Shown here piece after piece: positions 40,552 to 48,789 of a DNA stretch of 64,000 nt (positions are counted from its first letter, which is position 1; every line of letters begins with the position of its first letter). The DNA is taken from assembly GCA_002390845.1 (NCBI GenBank), contig DGQT01000002.1, positions 1 to 64,000 of the forward strand. The letters are read 5' to 3'. A model generated the notes under the pieces. The model saw only the letters and a program-made list of their open reading frames with translations, did no database searches and was not told where the DNA came from. Source of the DNA: Chitinophagaceae bacterium UBA4407 (lineage in GTDB: Bacteria; Bacteroidota; Bacteroidia; Chitinophagales; Chitinophagaceae). The translations under genes and the position numbers were made by a program.

Positions 40552-41383
40552 AATCTTCCAATAATTGTATGCCTGCATTTGCAAAGTCAATTTTTTTCTG
40601 TTTGTATAATGCGCCGGTAGTCATTTTAAAAACCTTTTTGCTCATGCCAAAGAAAGCGTAAATATCTTCTGGCTCGCTTTTATCATGATAAGGCAGGTAG
40701 CCGTTATTTTCTTTTAGCAAGCGCAAAATTTTTCCTGACTGATCTTCAACCCGCTGGTAACCGGGCTTACCCAACATTACGTCAATTTTATTATCTGGGC
40801 GAATGGTTTTTATGTAGCCTTTTAGTTTGTCGCCAATGTTTATATCCTGGAACAACTGGTTAGCATGCAGCAGGCCAATGTGCAGGTTGTTGATGATTAC
40901 CACATACCCCAGGTCGCTGCGGCGCTGTATTACAAGATCAACCGGTTCCATTTCCTTTACGGTAAGTTCTTCGTTACTGAACTGTGCATTTATTTTTTCG
41001 GTTGCAGCAACCCGGCCCGTTTGTTTATCGATATAGATTTTTACAAGGTACTCGCCGCCAACACGCATGCCTGTAACCTGCTGCGATTTTGGGACAAAGA
41101 TATCTTTCATTAAACCCCAGTCGAGAAAGGCACCCTGTGGCGTTACACTTACACATTTCAGTTGCACAATATCGTCTACAATACCTTTGGGCTGTTGGGT
41201 TGTGGCAATAATGCGGTTGTCAGAATCGTGGTACAAAAAAACCTTTACTTCATCACCAATCTGCACGCCAGGCGGCACAAATCTTTTGGGTAAAAGAATG
41301 CCTGCATCATCATCGTCTAAATACACGCCAAAATCCACTTCACGTAAAATTTTTAATGTATTGTATTCGCCTATTTTAATCAT
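40550..41383 (-). CDS. cvfB: CvfB-family S1 RNA-binding protein
   Basis: A 277-residue protein built of S1-like OB domains (about 3-60, 68-135, 145-205) and a C-terminal winged-helix (about 220-277: KILRLLKENNGYLPYHDKSEPEDIYAFFGMSKKVFKMTTGALYKQKKI). This is the architecture of conserved virulence factor B, a global post-transcriptional regulator in staphylococci that binds RNA. MIKIGEYNTLKILREVDFGVYL and ILLPKRFVPPGVQIGDEVKVF are family signatures. Its stop codon overlaps element 13, suggesting the repeat inserted at the gene end. Confidence 0.85.
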   Translation of the reverse strand: MIKIGEYNTLKILREVDFGVYLDDDDAGILLPKRFVPPGVQIGDEVKVFLYHDSDNRIIATTQQPKGIVDDIVQLKCVSVTPQGAFLDWGLMKDIFVPKSQQVTGMRVGGEYLVKIYIDKQTGRVAATEKINAQFSNEELTVKEMEPVDLVIQRRSDLGYVVIINNLHIGLLHANQLFQDINIGDKLKGYIKTIRPDNKIDVMLGKPGYQRVEDQSGKILRLLKENNGYLPYHDKSEPEDIYAFFGMSKKVFKMTTGALYKQKKIDFANAGIQLLED

Positions 41384-41600
41384 TGTTTTTTAAATAACTT
41401 TTGTAAAGGTATGTTTATTAAAATTGCTGCCTGCCGGTGGTATTCTTTTCAGGCAACTGTTGCTATAACAGATAATTTTTTATTGAACTGAATTGTGCAG
41501 CGAGTATATATTTATTTTTACTTCAAAATGTAAACAGAATTACGCACTACGTTTAACTTTTAAACAGTTAATATTGAATCAATAAACATATAGAAATAAT

Positions 41601-42599
41601 ATGAAAAGTATTTTAGCTGGTTTTGCAATGATGATTTTTTGTAACTGTATATCTGCCCAGGATTATGCTTCATATAAAGTGGTAAGCACCTTTCATATTT
41701 TGAGTGCAGGGGGCTGGGATTATCTTGCTGTGCATGGCAATAAACTGTATGTCTCGCACAGCACACAGGTAAACATACTCGATAAAAATACTGGTGACTC
41801 TTTGGGCATAATTCCCAATACAACGGGTGTACACGGTATTGCATTTGATGATGCCATTAATAAAGGATTTACGAGTAATGGCAAGCTGAATAATATATCT
41901 GTATTCGATTTAAATACCAATGAAATTACGGCACAGTATGCAACAGGCAAAAACCCGGATGCTATTTTGTATGAACCGTTCACAAAAACAATTATTACCT
42001 GCAATGGCGGTAGCAACGATCTTTCAGTTATTGACCCTGTTTCAGGAAAAATACTTGCAACAGTTGCCGTTGGTGGCAAACCAGAAACTGCTGTAACCGA
42101 TTATAAAGGAAAATTGTTTGTAAATATTGAAGATAAAAATCAAATAGCAGTTGTAGATTTAAAAACATTCACAGTTAAGCAGTACTGGTCAGTTTTGCCG
42201 GGCGAAGAGCCAACGGGTTTGGCAATTGATACAGCCACCGGAAGACTCTTTGCAGGCTGCGATAAATTACTTGTTGTTGTAAATGCATCAAATGGAAAAT
42301 CTGTTGCCAATATACCCATTGGTGAAGGCTGCGATGGAGTTGCTTTTGATAACGCAAGAAAAACAGTTTTTACTTCAAACGGCAGAGACGGAACAATTAC
42401 TGTTGTTAAAGAAACCAGTGCAAACAATTATAATGTAATAGAAAATGCAGTAACAAAAAAGGGTGCTAGAACAATTGCAATTGACGAAACCACGCATACT
42501 TTATATGTATCCACTGCTGATTTTGATCCAAATACCCCAGCCGGTAGCTGGCCCAAAATGTTGCCTGGAACTTTTGTGGTTCTTGCATTACGCAGGTAA
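41601..42599 (+). CDS. Secreted YncE/YVTN-type beta-propeller
   Basis: A 332-residue protein with a signal peptide (about 1-20, MKSILAGFAMMIFCNCISAQ). It is made of about seven repeats of the YVTN/40-residue type: GGWDYLAVHGNKLYVSHSTQVNILD, NNISVFDLNTNEITAQYATGKNPDAI, DLSVIDPVSGKILATVAVGGKPE, GRDGTITVVKETS. Such propellers bind proteins, DNA or cofactors, and no enzymatic site is visible. Location is periplasmic or extracellular. It is divergent from cvfB. Element 14 follows. Confidence 0.82.
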   Translation: MKSILAGFAMMIFCNCISAQDYASYKVVSTFHILSAGGWDYLAVHGNKLYVSHSTQVNILDKNTGDSLGIIPNTTGVHGIAFDDAINKGFTSNGKLNNISVFDLNTNEITAQYATGKNPDAILYEPFTKTIITCNGGSNDLSVIDPVSGKILATVAVGGKPETAVTDYKGKLFVNIEDKNQIAVVDLKTFTVKQYWSVLPGEEPTGLAIDTATGRLFAGCDKLLVVVNASNGKSVANIPIGEGCDGVAFDNARKTVFTSNGRDGTITVVKETSANNYNVIENAVTKKGARTIAIDETTHTLYVSTADFDPNTPAGSWPKMLPGTFVVLALRR

Positions 42600-42646
42600 T
42601 TACCGGTACAAATTTTTTATATATTCTTACAAGCTGTAATAAAGGA

Positions 42647-42740
42647 ATTTTTTTGAATACCAGCTATATTTTTCATGGCATCTTCGTTGCGTCGCAATCA
42701 CTTCATCAGCTGTAAACATGGCATCACCTGGTTTCAAATT
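42647..42740. repeat. Element 14, class II, compact
   Basis: Outer AATTTTTTTGAATACCAGC (42647-42665) and CCTGGTTTCAAATT (42727-42740) pair. Core TCGTTGCGTCGCAATCACTT then CATC (42684-42707), flanked on both sides by direct CATGGCATC. It closely matches element 2, which defines a 90-bp compact form without a long loop. Confidence 0.65.
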
Positions 42741-42809
42741 CAAGGTTGTAAACCAAAATTAAACGGCTTCATAAAGAATCGGTAAAAACTGCGCGCAGCA
42801 AAACCCCGA

Positions 42810-42840
42810 TTTCTGTTTAAATGATATTTCTATACATTTG
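42810..42840 (+). promoter_or_regulatory. Promoter of fabH
   Basis: TACATTTG at 42833-42840 is a perfect -7 box; TTTC about 19 nt upstream is an imperfect -33 box. ATG of fabH is at 42859. Confidence 0.45.
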
Positions 42841-42858
42841 TCCACTTAATTTTAGAAT

Positions 42859-43857
42859 ATGAGTAAAATAACTGCTGCCATTACGGCGGTTGGAGGATAT
42901 GTTCCCGAGTACAGATTAACGAATGCAGAACTGGAGAAAATGGTTGATACAAATGATGAGTGGATTCGTACCCGCACCGGCATCAGCGAAAGGAGAATTT
43001 TAAAAGGTGAAGGCCTTGGCACCAGCGATCTTGCTGTACCGGCTATACAGGAAATACTCCGTAAAAAAAATCTTGAGGCTACTGATATCGACTGCATTAT
43101 TTGCGGCACCGTAACGCCCGATATGCTTTTCCCTTCTACAGCCAATATTATTTCTGACAAGTTGGGCGCAACAAACGCCTGGAGTTTTGATGTAAGCGCA
43201 GCCTGCAGCGGATTTCTTTATGCACTATCTACCGGAGCCATGTTTATTGAATCGGGTAAATACAAGAAAATTATTGTGGTAGGTGCAGATAAAATGAGTT
43301 CTATTGTTGATTATACCGATCGTGCAACCTGTATTATTTTCGGCGATGGCGCCGGTGCAGTTTTGCTAGAACCTTCTGTTGATGATACCGGCATTCTCGA
43401 TTCGATCTTAAGAAGCGATGGAAGTGGCCGCCATTATCTTTATCAGAAAGCAGGTGGTTCTGTTAAGCCAGCATCGCTTGAAACCGTTACCAATAAAGAA
43501 CATTTTGTTTACCAGGAAGGCAAGGCGGTTTTTAAATTCGCAGTAAAAGGCATGGCCGATGTAAGCGCCGAAATTATGGAACGCAACAATCTGGGTTCCG
43601 ATGATGTTGCATGGCTGGTACCACACCAGGCCAATCTTCGTATAATCGATGCCACTGCTCACCGCATGGGCCTCTCCACCGAAAAAGTGATGATCAATAT
43701 TGAAAAATATGGCAACACCACTGCGGGCACAATTCCCCTTTGTTTGTGGGAGTGGGAACCGCGTCTTAAAAAAGGCGATAATATTGTGCTATCGGCTTTT
43801 GGCGGTGGCTTTACCTGGGGCGCTATCTGGATTAAATGGAGTTACGATACTGTGTAA
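42859..43857 (+). CDS. fabH: Beta-ketoacyl-ACP synthase III
   Basis: A 332-residue condensing enzyme that starts fatty acid synthesis by joining acyl-CoA and malonyl-ACP. The catalytic triad is complete: C116 in DVSAACSGFLYAL, H256 in LVPHQANLRIID, and N286 in EKYGNTTAGTIPL. NDEWIRTRTGISERRI and FGDGAGAVLLEP are further signatures. Length is normal. A fabH preceded by its own promoter and not linked to plsX/rpmF, as it is in many Bacteroidota genomes, suggests an extra paralogue may exist elsewhere. Element 15 follows directly. Confidence 0.95.
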   Translation: MSKITAAITAVGGYVPEYRLTNAELEKMVDTNDEWIRTRTGISERRILKGEGLGTSDLAVPAIQEILRKKNLEATDIDCIICGTVTPDMLFPSTANIISDKLGATNAWSFDVSAACSGFLYALSTGAMFIESGKYKKIIVVGADKMSSIVDYTDRATCIIFGDGAGAVLLEPSVDDTGILDSILRSDGSGRHYLYQKAGGSVKPASLETVTNKEHFVYQEGKAVFKFAVKGMADVSAEIMERNNLGSDDVAWLVPHQANLRIIDATAHRMGLSTEKVMINIEKYGNTTAGTIPLCLWEWEPRLKKGDNIVLSAFGGGFTWGAIWIKWSYDTV

Positions 43858-43865
43858 TACAATTA

Positions 43866-44072
43866 TTTTGTACTAAGCTGCAATGCTACTATTGAGCTTA
43901 TGTTGTGTCACTCACTTGTACGTTTGGAACAGCGGTCGACAATCGACGGTCAACTGTCGACAAGTAATCAGCAGCACAAGTGTGCGACCCCGAGTTCCGC
44001 CTCATTCTTCGGCTCGTCGGGGCGGGCGCAACAGACGCTTCATTTATATTCTACTGGTTGGCTCAAAAAAAA
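43866..44072. repeat. Element 15, complete but interrupted by a 39-bp insertion
   Basis: Left core TTGTGTCACTCACTTGTACG (from 43903); right core GCACAAGTGTGCGAC (43974-43988) is split from its GCAAC (44028-44032) by 39 bp at 43989-44027. The insert itself begins CCCGAG and ends CTCGTCGGGGCGGGC, a hairpin. Outer right GGTTGGCTCAAAAAAAA (44057-44072). The loop has GTCGACAATCGACGG-type palindromes. Confidence 0.78.
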
Positions 44073-44085
44073 GTATCAATAAAAA

Positions 44086-44751
44086 TCAACTATTCTTAAA
44101 GCTGCCTGCAATTTGTAAAGCCTTTTTTGTTAACGATTCAATGGCTGCATAATCTTTTTGATCCAACACATTTTTACTGATGAGTTTGCTGCCTAGGCCA
44201 ACAGCACAAACACCGCTTTTAAACCAGGCATTCATGTTTTCTTCGTTTACGTCAACACCGCCTGTTACCAGGAAATCCAAACCCGGGAACACGGGCCTTA
44301 TGGCTTCGGTAAAACCTGTGCCCAGCACGTTACCCGGAAATAATTTGATCATTGTACAACCGGCAGATGCTGCAACATGAATTTCTGAGGGCGTCATGCA
44401 GGCTGGTATCCACAAAACCTTTTGCATATAAGCTACATCGCAAACTGCGCTGTCGAATATCGGGCTTATCAGAAGGTCTGCACCTGCATCAATAAAATCA
44501 GACGCATCATTGGCAGTTTTTATAGTGCCAATGCCTAGTAATAAATCAGGCATGTGCAGGTCTCTTTCCTTTACCAACTGTTTAAAATTTTCTAATGCCT
44601 TTGGCCCGCGGTTGGTGAATTCTAACACTTTTATTCCGGCGCTGTATAACGCTTTTAATACCGCAATACATACTTGCCCGTCATCGTGGTAGAACAAAGG
44701 CAATATGCGTTGTTCTTTAATTTTTGAGATACAATATTGTTCTGTTTGCAT
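44086..44751 (-). CDS. eda: KDPG/KHG aldolase
   Basis: A 221-residue class I aldolase that splits 2-keto-3-deoxy-6-phosphogluconate into pyruvate and glyceraldehyde 3-phosphate. The conserved E in KVLEFTNRGP is the general acid/base, and the Schiff-base Lys is in TMIKLFPGNVLG. GIGTIKTANDASDFIDAGADLLISP and FLVTGGVDVNEENMNAWF are family blocks. It begins 1 nt after the kdgK stop, so the pair is one operon: KDG from uronates is phosphorylated then cleaved. The stop lies next to element 15. Confidence 0.93.
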   Translation of the reverse strand: MQTEQYCISKIKEQRILPLFYHDDGQVCIAVLKALYSAGIKVLEFTNRGPKALENFKQLVKERDLHMPDLLLGIGTIKTANDASDFIDAGADLLISPIFDSAVCDVAYMQKVLWIPACMTPSEIHVAASAGCTMIKLFPGNVLGTGFTEAIRPVFPGLDFLVTGGVDVNEENMNAWFKSGVCAVGLGSKLISKNVLDQKDYAAIESLTKKALQIAGSFKNS

Positions 44752-44752
44752 A

Positions 44753-45760
44753 TTAGTTAATGAGTGCTTTTACCTGCTCAATGGTTTGTTGTGTGGCATC
44801 GCCGGTTTCCTGTAATTTACCAGTAGCCGCGGCTGCTGCAAAGTTGATGATATCCTGTTGCCCGTGGCCGTTGTTTATGCCGTAGATCAAACCCGCCATA
44901 AAGCAATCGCCGCTGCCAACCTTATCCGCAACCGAAGGTGTACAAAATTCAGGTGATACATATTGTTTGCTATAATGGTTTAACGCAGCATAATACTTAA
45001 TTCCGTTTCCTTCGTCGAAACGAAAAGTATTGGCAACAGTTTTACATTTTGTAAACTGATGCATCGTATTTTCAGCAGTAAGATCGGCATGTTCAAGATA
45101 TGCCTCCTTACTTTTTTTGTCGTGAATTTTTTCATCAATCGTAATTCCCAATAAGCTGTTGGCGCTCCATATATTTCCCATTACAAGGTGGCAGTATTGC
45201 ACAAGTTCGGGCATTACCTCAACAGGGTGTTTTCCATATTGCCAAAGCTTAGCGCGGTAATTTAAATCAACAGAAATAAACAGCCCTTTTTGTGAAGCAG
45301 CTTCAAGTGCTTCCCTGCAAACCATTGCTGCATCTGCATTTAATGCCGGACTAATGGCACTGAAATGAAACCAGTTCGCATCTTTCAGCAGTTGATCCCA
45401 GTCGATGATCCCAGGCTTTAATTCACTAAAAGAAGAATGGGCACGGTCGTAAATTACACCGGCATTTTTAAGATCCGTTCCCTGAGGTAAATAATATCCG
45501 CCGATTCTGCTGCCCGAAAAATGTACCGGCGATACATCTATTTTTTTTTGTTCAAGATGCTGTAATATTTCCCTTGATAAATAATTATCGGGCACTGCAG
45601 AAAAGTATTGTACAGGAACATTCCATTTGGCCAAAGCACTGGCAACATTGAGTTCTGCACCGCCAATGTGCACAGCCATTACTGCATTTTGGATCCAGGC
45701 ACCATTCAAAGCAGGGGACATACGCAGCAATAATTCTCCAAACGAAAAAACCTTTTTCAT
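44753..45760 (-). CDS. kdgK: 2-keto-3-deoxygluconate kinase
   Basis: A 335-residue PfkB-family sugar kinase. ATG 45760 (MKKVFSFGELLLRMSPALNG) is used, not the TTG two codons earlier. The C-terminal PfkB signature is VADKVGSGDCFMAGLIYG: the catalytic Asp is in GSGD, with Ser for the usual Ala. GGAELNVASALAKWNVPVQYFSAVP is the N-terminal signature. Pairing with eda marks it as KDG kinase of uronate degradation rather than another sugar kinase. A palindromic candidate operator lies about 107 bp upstream. Confidence 0.88.
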   Translation of the reverse strand: MKKVFSFGELLLRMSPALNGAWIQNAVMAVHIGGAELNVASALAKWNVPVQYFSAVPDNYLSREILQHLEQKKIDVSPVHFSGSRIGGYYLPQGTDLKNAGVIYDRAHSSFSELKPGIIDWDQLLKDANWFHFSAISPALNADAAMVCREALEAASQKGLFISVDLNYRAKLWQYGKHPVEVMPELVQYCHLVMGNIWSANSLLGITIDEKIHDKKSKEAYLEHADLTAENTMHQFTKCKTVANTFRFDEGNGIKYYAALNHYSKQYVSPEFCTPSVADKVGSGDCFMAGLIYGINNGHGQQDIINFAAAAATGKLQETGDATQQTIEQVKALIN

Positions 45761-45866
45761 ACGCAATATTAAAATTATTCTTTACACTGTAAGCTGAAGA
45801 AAGTTGCTCTTTTTGCTACGTTCATTTTTAATAATGCACTCAGCATTTGTTCATCTGCGTACATCT

Positions 45867-45886
45867 GGTGTTCGATATCGTACACC
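45867..45886. promoter_or_regulatory. Candidate operator upstream of kdgK-eda
   Basis: GGTGTTCGATATCGTACACC is a 20-bp near-palindrome (one mismatched pair). It is centred about 115 bp before the kdgK start. Length and symmetry suit a LacI- or GntR-type regulator such as a KDG-responsive one. No such regulator gene is in the window. The other part of 45761-46193 is AT-rich or element 16. Confidence 0.45.
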
Positions 45887-45990
45887 TGTATCTAAATTAA
45901 AATACTAAACTACTTAAAAACAAGTGGTTATACGTTGGCATACGGTTGGTAATTTTATGGTCATGCACTTTGTGCTATTTAATCACGAGT

Positions 45991-46160
45991 GTATTTTTTT
46001 GAGCCGGGGAGTGAGGGGAGCCGAACCATTGAATATAAATGAAGCTTTACTTGCGTCGCACACTTGTGCTGCTGATTCTTCAGTCGACTGTTGACTGTCG
46101 ATCAATGTTCCGGACGTACAAGTGAGTGACACAAGGAACGATGATTGGAAAATAAAAGTT
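45991..46160. repeat. Element 16, complete, mixed core types
   Basis: Between the divergent kdgK and permease genes. Outer TATTTTTTTGAGCCGGGGA (45992-46010), ATATAAATGAAGCTTTAC, core TTGCGTCGCACACTTGTGC (46051-46069); right core GACGTACAAGTGAGTGACAC (from 46113), GGAACGATGATTGG. Loop has AGTCGACTGTTGACTGTCGA, a palindromic stretch like that in element 15. Confidence 0.8.
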
Positions 46161-46193
46161 AAGTAAACATAACAAAACTGATAACAAATAATA

Positions 46194-48593
46194 ATGTTCA
46201 GAAATTATTTTAAAACGGCGTTGCGCCACCTGAAGAAAAATAAATTATACGCAGCTATAAATATTTTTGGCTTAACGGTTGGTCTTACGGCCTGCCTGCT
46301 TATTGGTGTTTATATCGATCATGAACTTAGTTATGATCAGTTCAACGCAAATGCAAATCGTATTGTGCGTTCTACCATGGAATATGGTAGCTCGGGTACA
46401 GTTAACACAACCGCAACAACAGGAACAAAAGTAGGCCCGCAGTTTAAAAGGGTTTTTCCTGCAATAGAAGAATATGCCCGCACTTTTATTTCGCACAATG
46501 TTGTTAAAGCTGGCGATAAAATTTTTGATGAACCCAGGATATTGTATGCAGACCAGCCATTCTTTAAGATATTTTCATTTCATTTGATTGAAGGTGATGC
46601 TGCAACAGCACTGGATGCTCCTGACAAGATTGTTATTACGCAAAGTATGGCCAAAAAATATTTTGGTAATGAAAGCGCATTGAATAAAACACTTACCAGT
46701 GGTGGAAAAGATTTACGTGTAAGCGCTGTATGTGAAGATGTGCCGCAGAACTCACAAATAAAATTTGATTTTGTAACGCAGTTCCTTAACCTTGGCAATG
46801 GTGTGAAAGACGAAACATGGTGGACAGCCAACTGGATCACTTACTTTTTGCTTCGCGATGAAAAAAGCATACCGCAATTACAGCAGCAGATTATTGATTA
46901 CATGAAAACACCTGCTGTAAAAACAGATGCGGGTGTGCAGGGAAACGATTATCTTACTTATCATCTGGAACCTCTTACAAAAGTTCATTTATATTCTTCA
47001 CTGGAAGGTTTTGAGCCCAACGGAAGCATCACTTATATTTACATGTTCGCATTAATTGCTGTGCTGATTTTAATTATCGCCTGCGCGAATTATACCAATC
47101 TGGCTACTGCACAATCAACAGGTCGCAGTGGAGAAATTGGCATGCGTAAAGTAATGGGAGCATCGAAGCTGCAGGTATTTATGCAGTTTATTGGCGAATC
47201 TTTTGTAATTACTTTTATCGCAGCCGCACTGGCATTTGTACTTGCGGTTTTTCTGATCCCATATTTCAACAGCATTACAGGCAAACAATTTACCGCAGAC
47301 GTGTTGGTGCAACCGGTACCCGTAGTTGCATTAATAATTTTTGCACTTGCTATCAGTTTTTTTGCCGGGCTTTATCCTGCATTGGTATTATCAGGTACAC
47401 AAATCATGGGTGTACTTAAGAAAGGATTTTCATTTACAGGTGGCAATACCATTCTTCGGAAAACTTTGATCGTTGCACAGTTTGGTATTTCTGTTTTCCT
47501 GATCATTTATACTGTGATCATTTTGCAGCAGATGCATTATATACAAACTAAAAACTTAGGGTATGATAAAGAACATGTGGTAGTGCTACCGATAGGGGGG
47601 AGCATGTATAATAATATACAGGAATTAAAAGATGCATTTACACAGGTGCGCGGCGTAGAAGGCGTTACAGCGTCTTATGAAACGCCAGAAGATGTGAATT
47701 GGGGCGATGGCATCACTGTTATTGATGAAAAAGGTAAACGCGACATATCACTGAATGCCATGCCTGTTGATCTTGACTTTATAAAAACTTTGAAAATGCA
47801 ATTGGTTGCCGGTCGAGATTTTCAGCAATCTGATTTTGCCATGATGGACACAACCAACAACAGCGCTGATTATCATTTACCATACATCATTAACGAAACG
47901 CTTGCAAAAAAAATCGGTTGGACAGCCGAACAATCTATCGGCAGAAATATCGAGAATCGTGCAACGGGCCCGGTTGTGGGTGTGGTAAAAGATTTTAATT
48001 TCAGTAGCCTGCATGAGCCTGTTGGCCCCCTTGTAATGTTTTTGGGAAGAGATTTCTCAAGAGATTTTATGGTGCGTATCAACGGCAGCGATGTTGAAGG
48101 AACGGTTGCGAGACTGGAATTACTGTGGAAGCAGCGCATTACAGACCGGCCCTTTAGTTATCATTTCTTAGATGATGACTACACTAAATTATACCTGGCA
48201 GAGCAACGCACCTCTTTACTGTTTAGTGTGGCCGCAGCGCTTGCAATTATTCTAGCATGTTTGGGTTTGTTTGGGCTTGCAGCTTTTACAACAATTCAGC
48301 GTACAAAAGAAATTGGTATAAGAAGGGTATTGGGTGCAAATCTTGGCAGCATTACATTATTGGTTGCAAAAAGCTTTTTGCAATTGGTGGGTATTGCTGT
48401 TCTTATTGCTGCTCCACTTGCATGGTGGGCAGGTAATAAATGGTTGCAGGATTTTGCTTTTCGCATACCGGTTCAGGTGTATGTTTTTGTTGTAACTGCA
48501 ATTGTTACGGTTTTGATCGCTTTAGTAACAGTTAGTTATCATTCGCTAAAAGCTGCATTAGCGAACCCTGTAAAAAGTTTGAGAACGGAATGA
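46194..48593 (+). CDS. FtsX/MacB-type ABC permease 1
   Basis: A 799-residue inner-membrane protein with the double MacB periplasmic core plus FtsX layout: helix at about 20-42, periplasmic core to about 275, three helices (about 285-395) with GRSGEIGMRKVMGASKLQV, a second core after about 425, and three closing helices with RTKEIGIRRVLGANLGS. It opens MFRNYFKTALRHLKKNKLYAAINIFGLTVGL, typical of the family, and ends NPVKSLRTE. Such permeases export or mechanically handle lipoproteins, peptides or antibiotics with a partner ATPase; no ATPase gene is here. The first of three paralogues in a row, each separated by a repeat element. Confidence 0.85.
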   Translation: MFRNYFKTALRHLKKNKLYAAINIFGLTVGLTACLLIGVYIDHELSYDQFNANANRIVRSTMEYGSSGTVNTTATTGTKVGPQFKRVFPAIEEYARTFISHNVVKAGDKIFDEPRILYADQPFFKIFSFHLIEGDAATALDAPDKIVITQSMAKKYFGNESALNKTLTSGGKDLRVSAVCEDVPQNSQIKFDFVTQFLNLGNGVKDETWWTANWITYFLLRDEKSIPQLQQQIIDYMKTPAVKTDAGVQGNDYLTYHLEPLTKVHLYSSLEGFEPNGSITYIYMFALIAVLILIIACANYTNLATAQSTGRSGEIGMRKVMGASKLQVFMQFIGESFVITFIAAALAFVLAVFLIPYFNSITGKQFTADVLVQPVPVVALIIFALAISFFAGLYPALVLSGTQIMGVLKKGFSFTGGNTILRKTLIVAQFGISVFLIIYTVIILQQMHYIQTKNLGYDKEHVVVLPIGGSMYNNIQELKDAFTQVRGVEGVTASYETPEDVNWGDGITVIDEKGKRDISLNAMPVDLDFIKTLKMQLVAGRDFQQSDFAMMDTTNNSADYHLPYIINETLAKKIGWTAEQSIGRNIENRATGPVVGVVKDFNFSSLHEPVGPLVMFLGRDFSRDFMVRINGSDVEGTVARLELLWKQRITDRPFSYHFLDDDYTKLYLAEQRTSLLFSVAAALAIILACLGLFGLAAFTTIQRTKEIGIRRVLGANLGSITLLVAKSFLQLVGIAVLIAAPLAWWAGNKWLQDFAFRIPVQVYVFVVTAIVTVLIALVTVSYHSLKAALANPVKSLRTE

Positions 48594-48594
48594 T

Positions 48595-48630
48595 AATGTG
48601 CGAATATGCTGATTTGCGAATGTGCGAATG
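48595..48630. repeat. Short periodic TGTGCGAAT repeat
   Basis: AATGTGCGAATATGCTGATT followed by TGCGAATGTGCGAATG, units of about 8-9 bp with TGTGCGAAT/TTGCGAAT. The same word family occurs between accB and accC (63823-63892). Confidence 0.55.
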
Positions 48631-48640
48631 AAGAGAAGAA

Positions 48641-48770
48641 CTTTATTAGCCAAACAACAGAATATGAATTAGACTTTTGTTGTGTCACTCACTTGTACGC
48701 TTTGTTCAATATTGATCTGAACGTACAAATGAGTGACACAACTGGTGACCAGGAAAGAACAAAAAGCTAA
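48641..48770. repeat. Element 17, short loop, both cores GTGTCAC type
   Basis: Outer CTTTATTAGCCAAAC (48641-48655), core TTGTGTCACTCACTTGTACG (48680-48699); right core ACGTACAAATGAGTGACACAA (48721-48741, 21 nt). Loop only about 20 bp. The left half is almost identical to element 18, over about 60 bp. Confidence 0.8.
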
Positions 48771-48789
48771 GTACCAAAAAATGTAAAAC

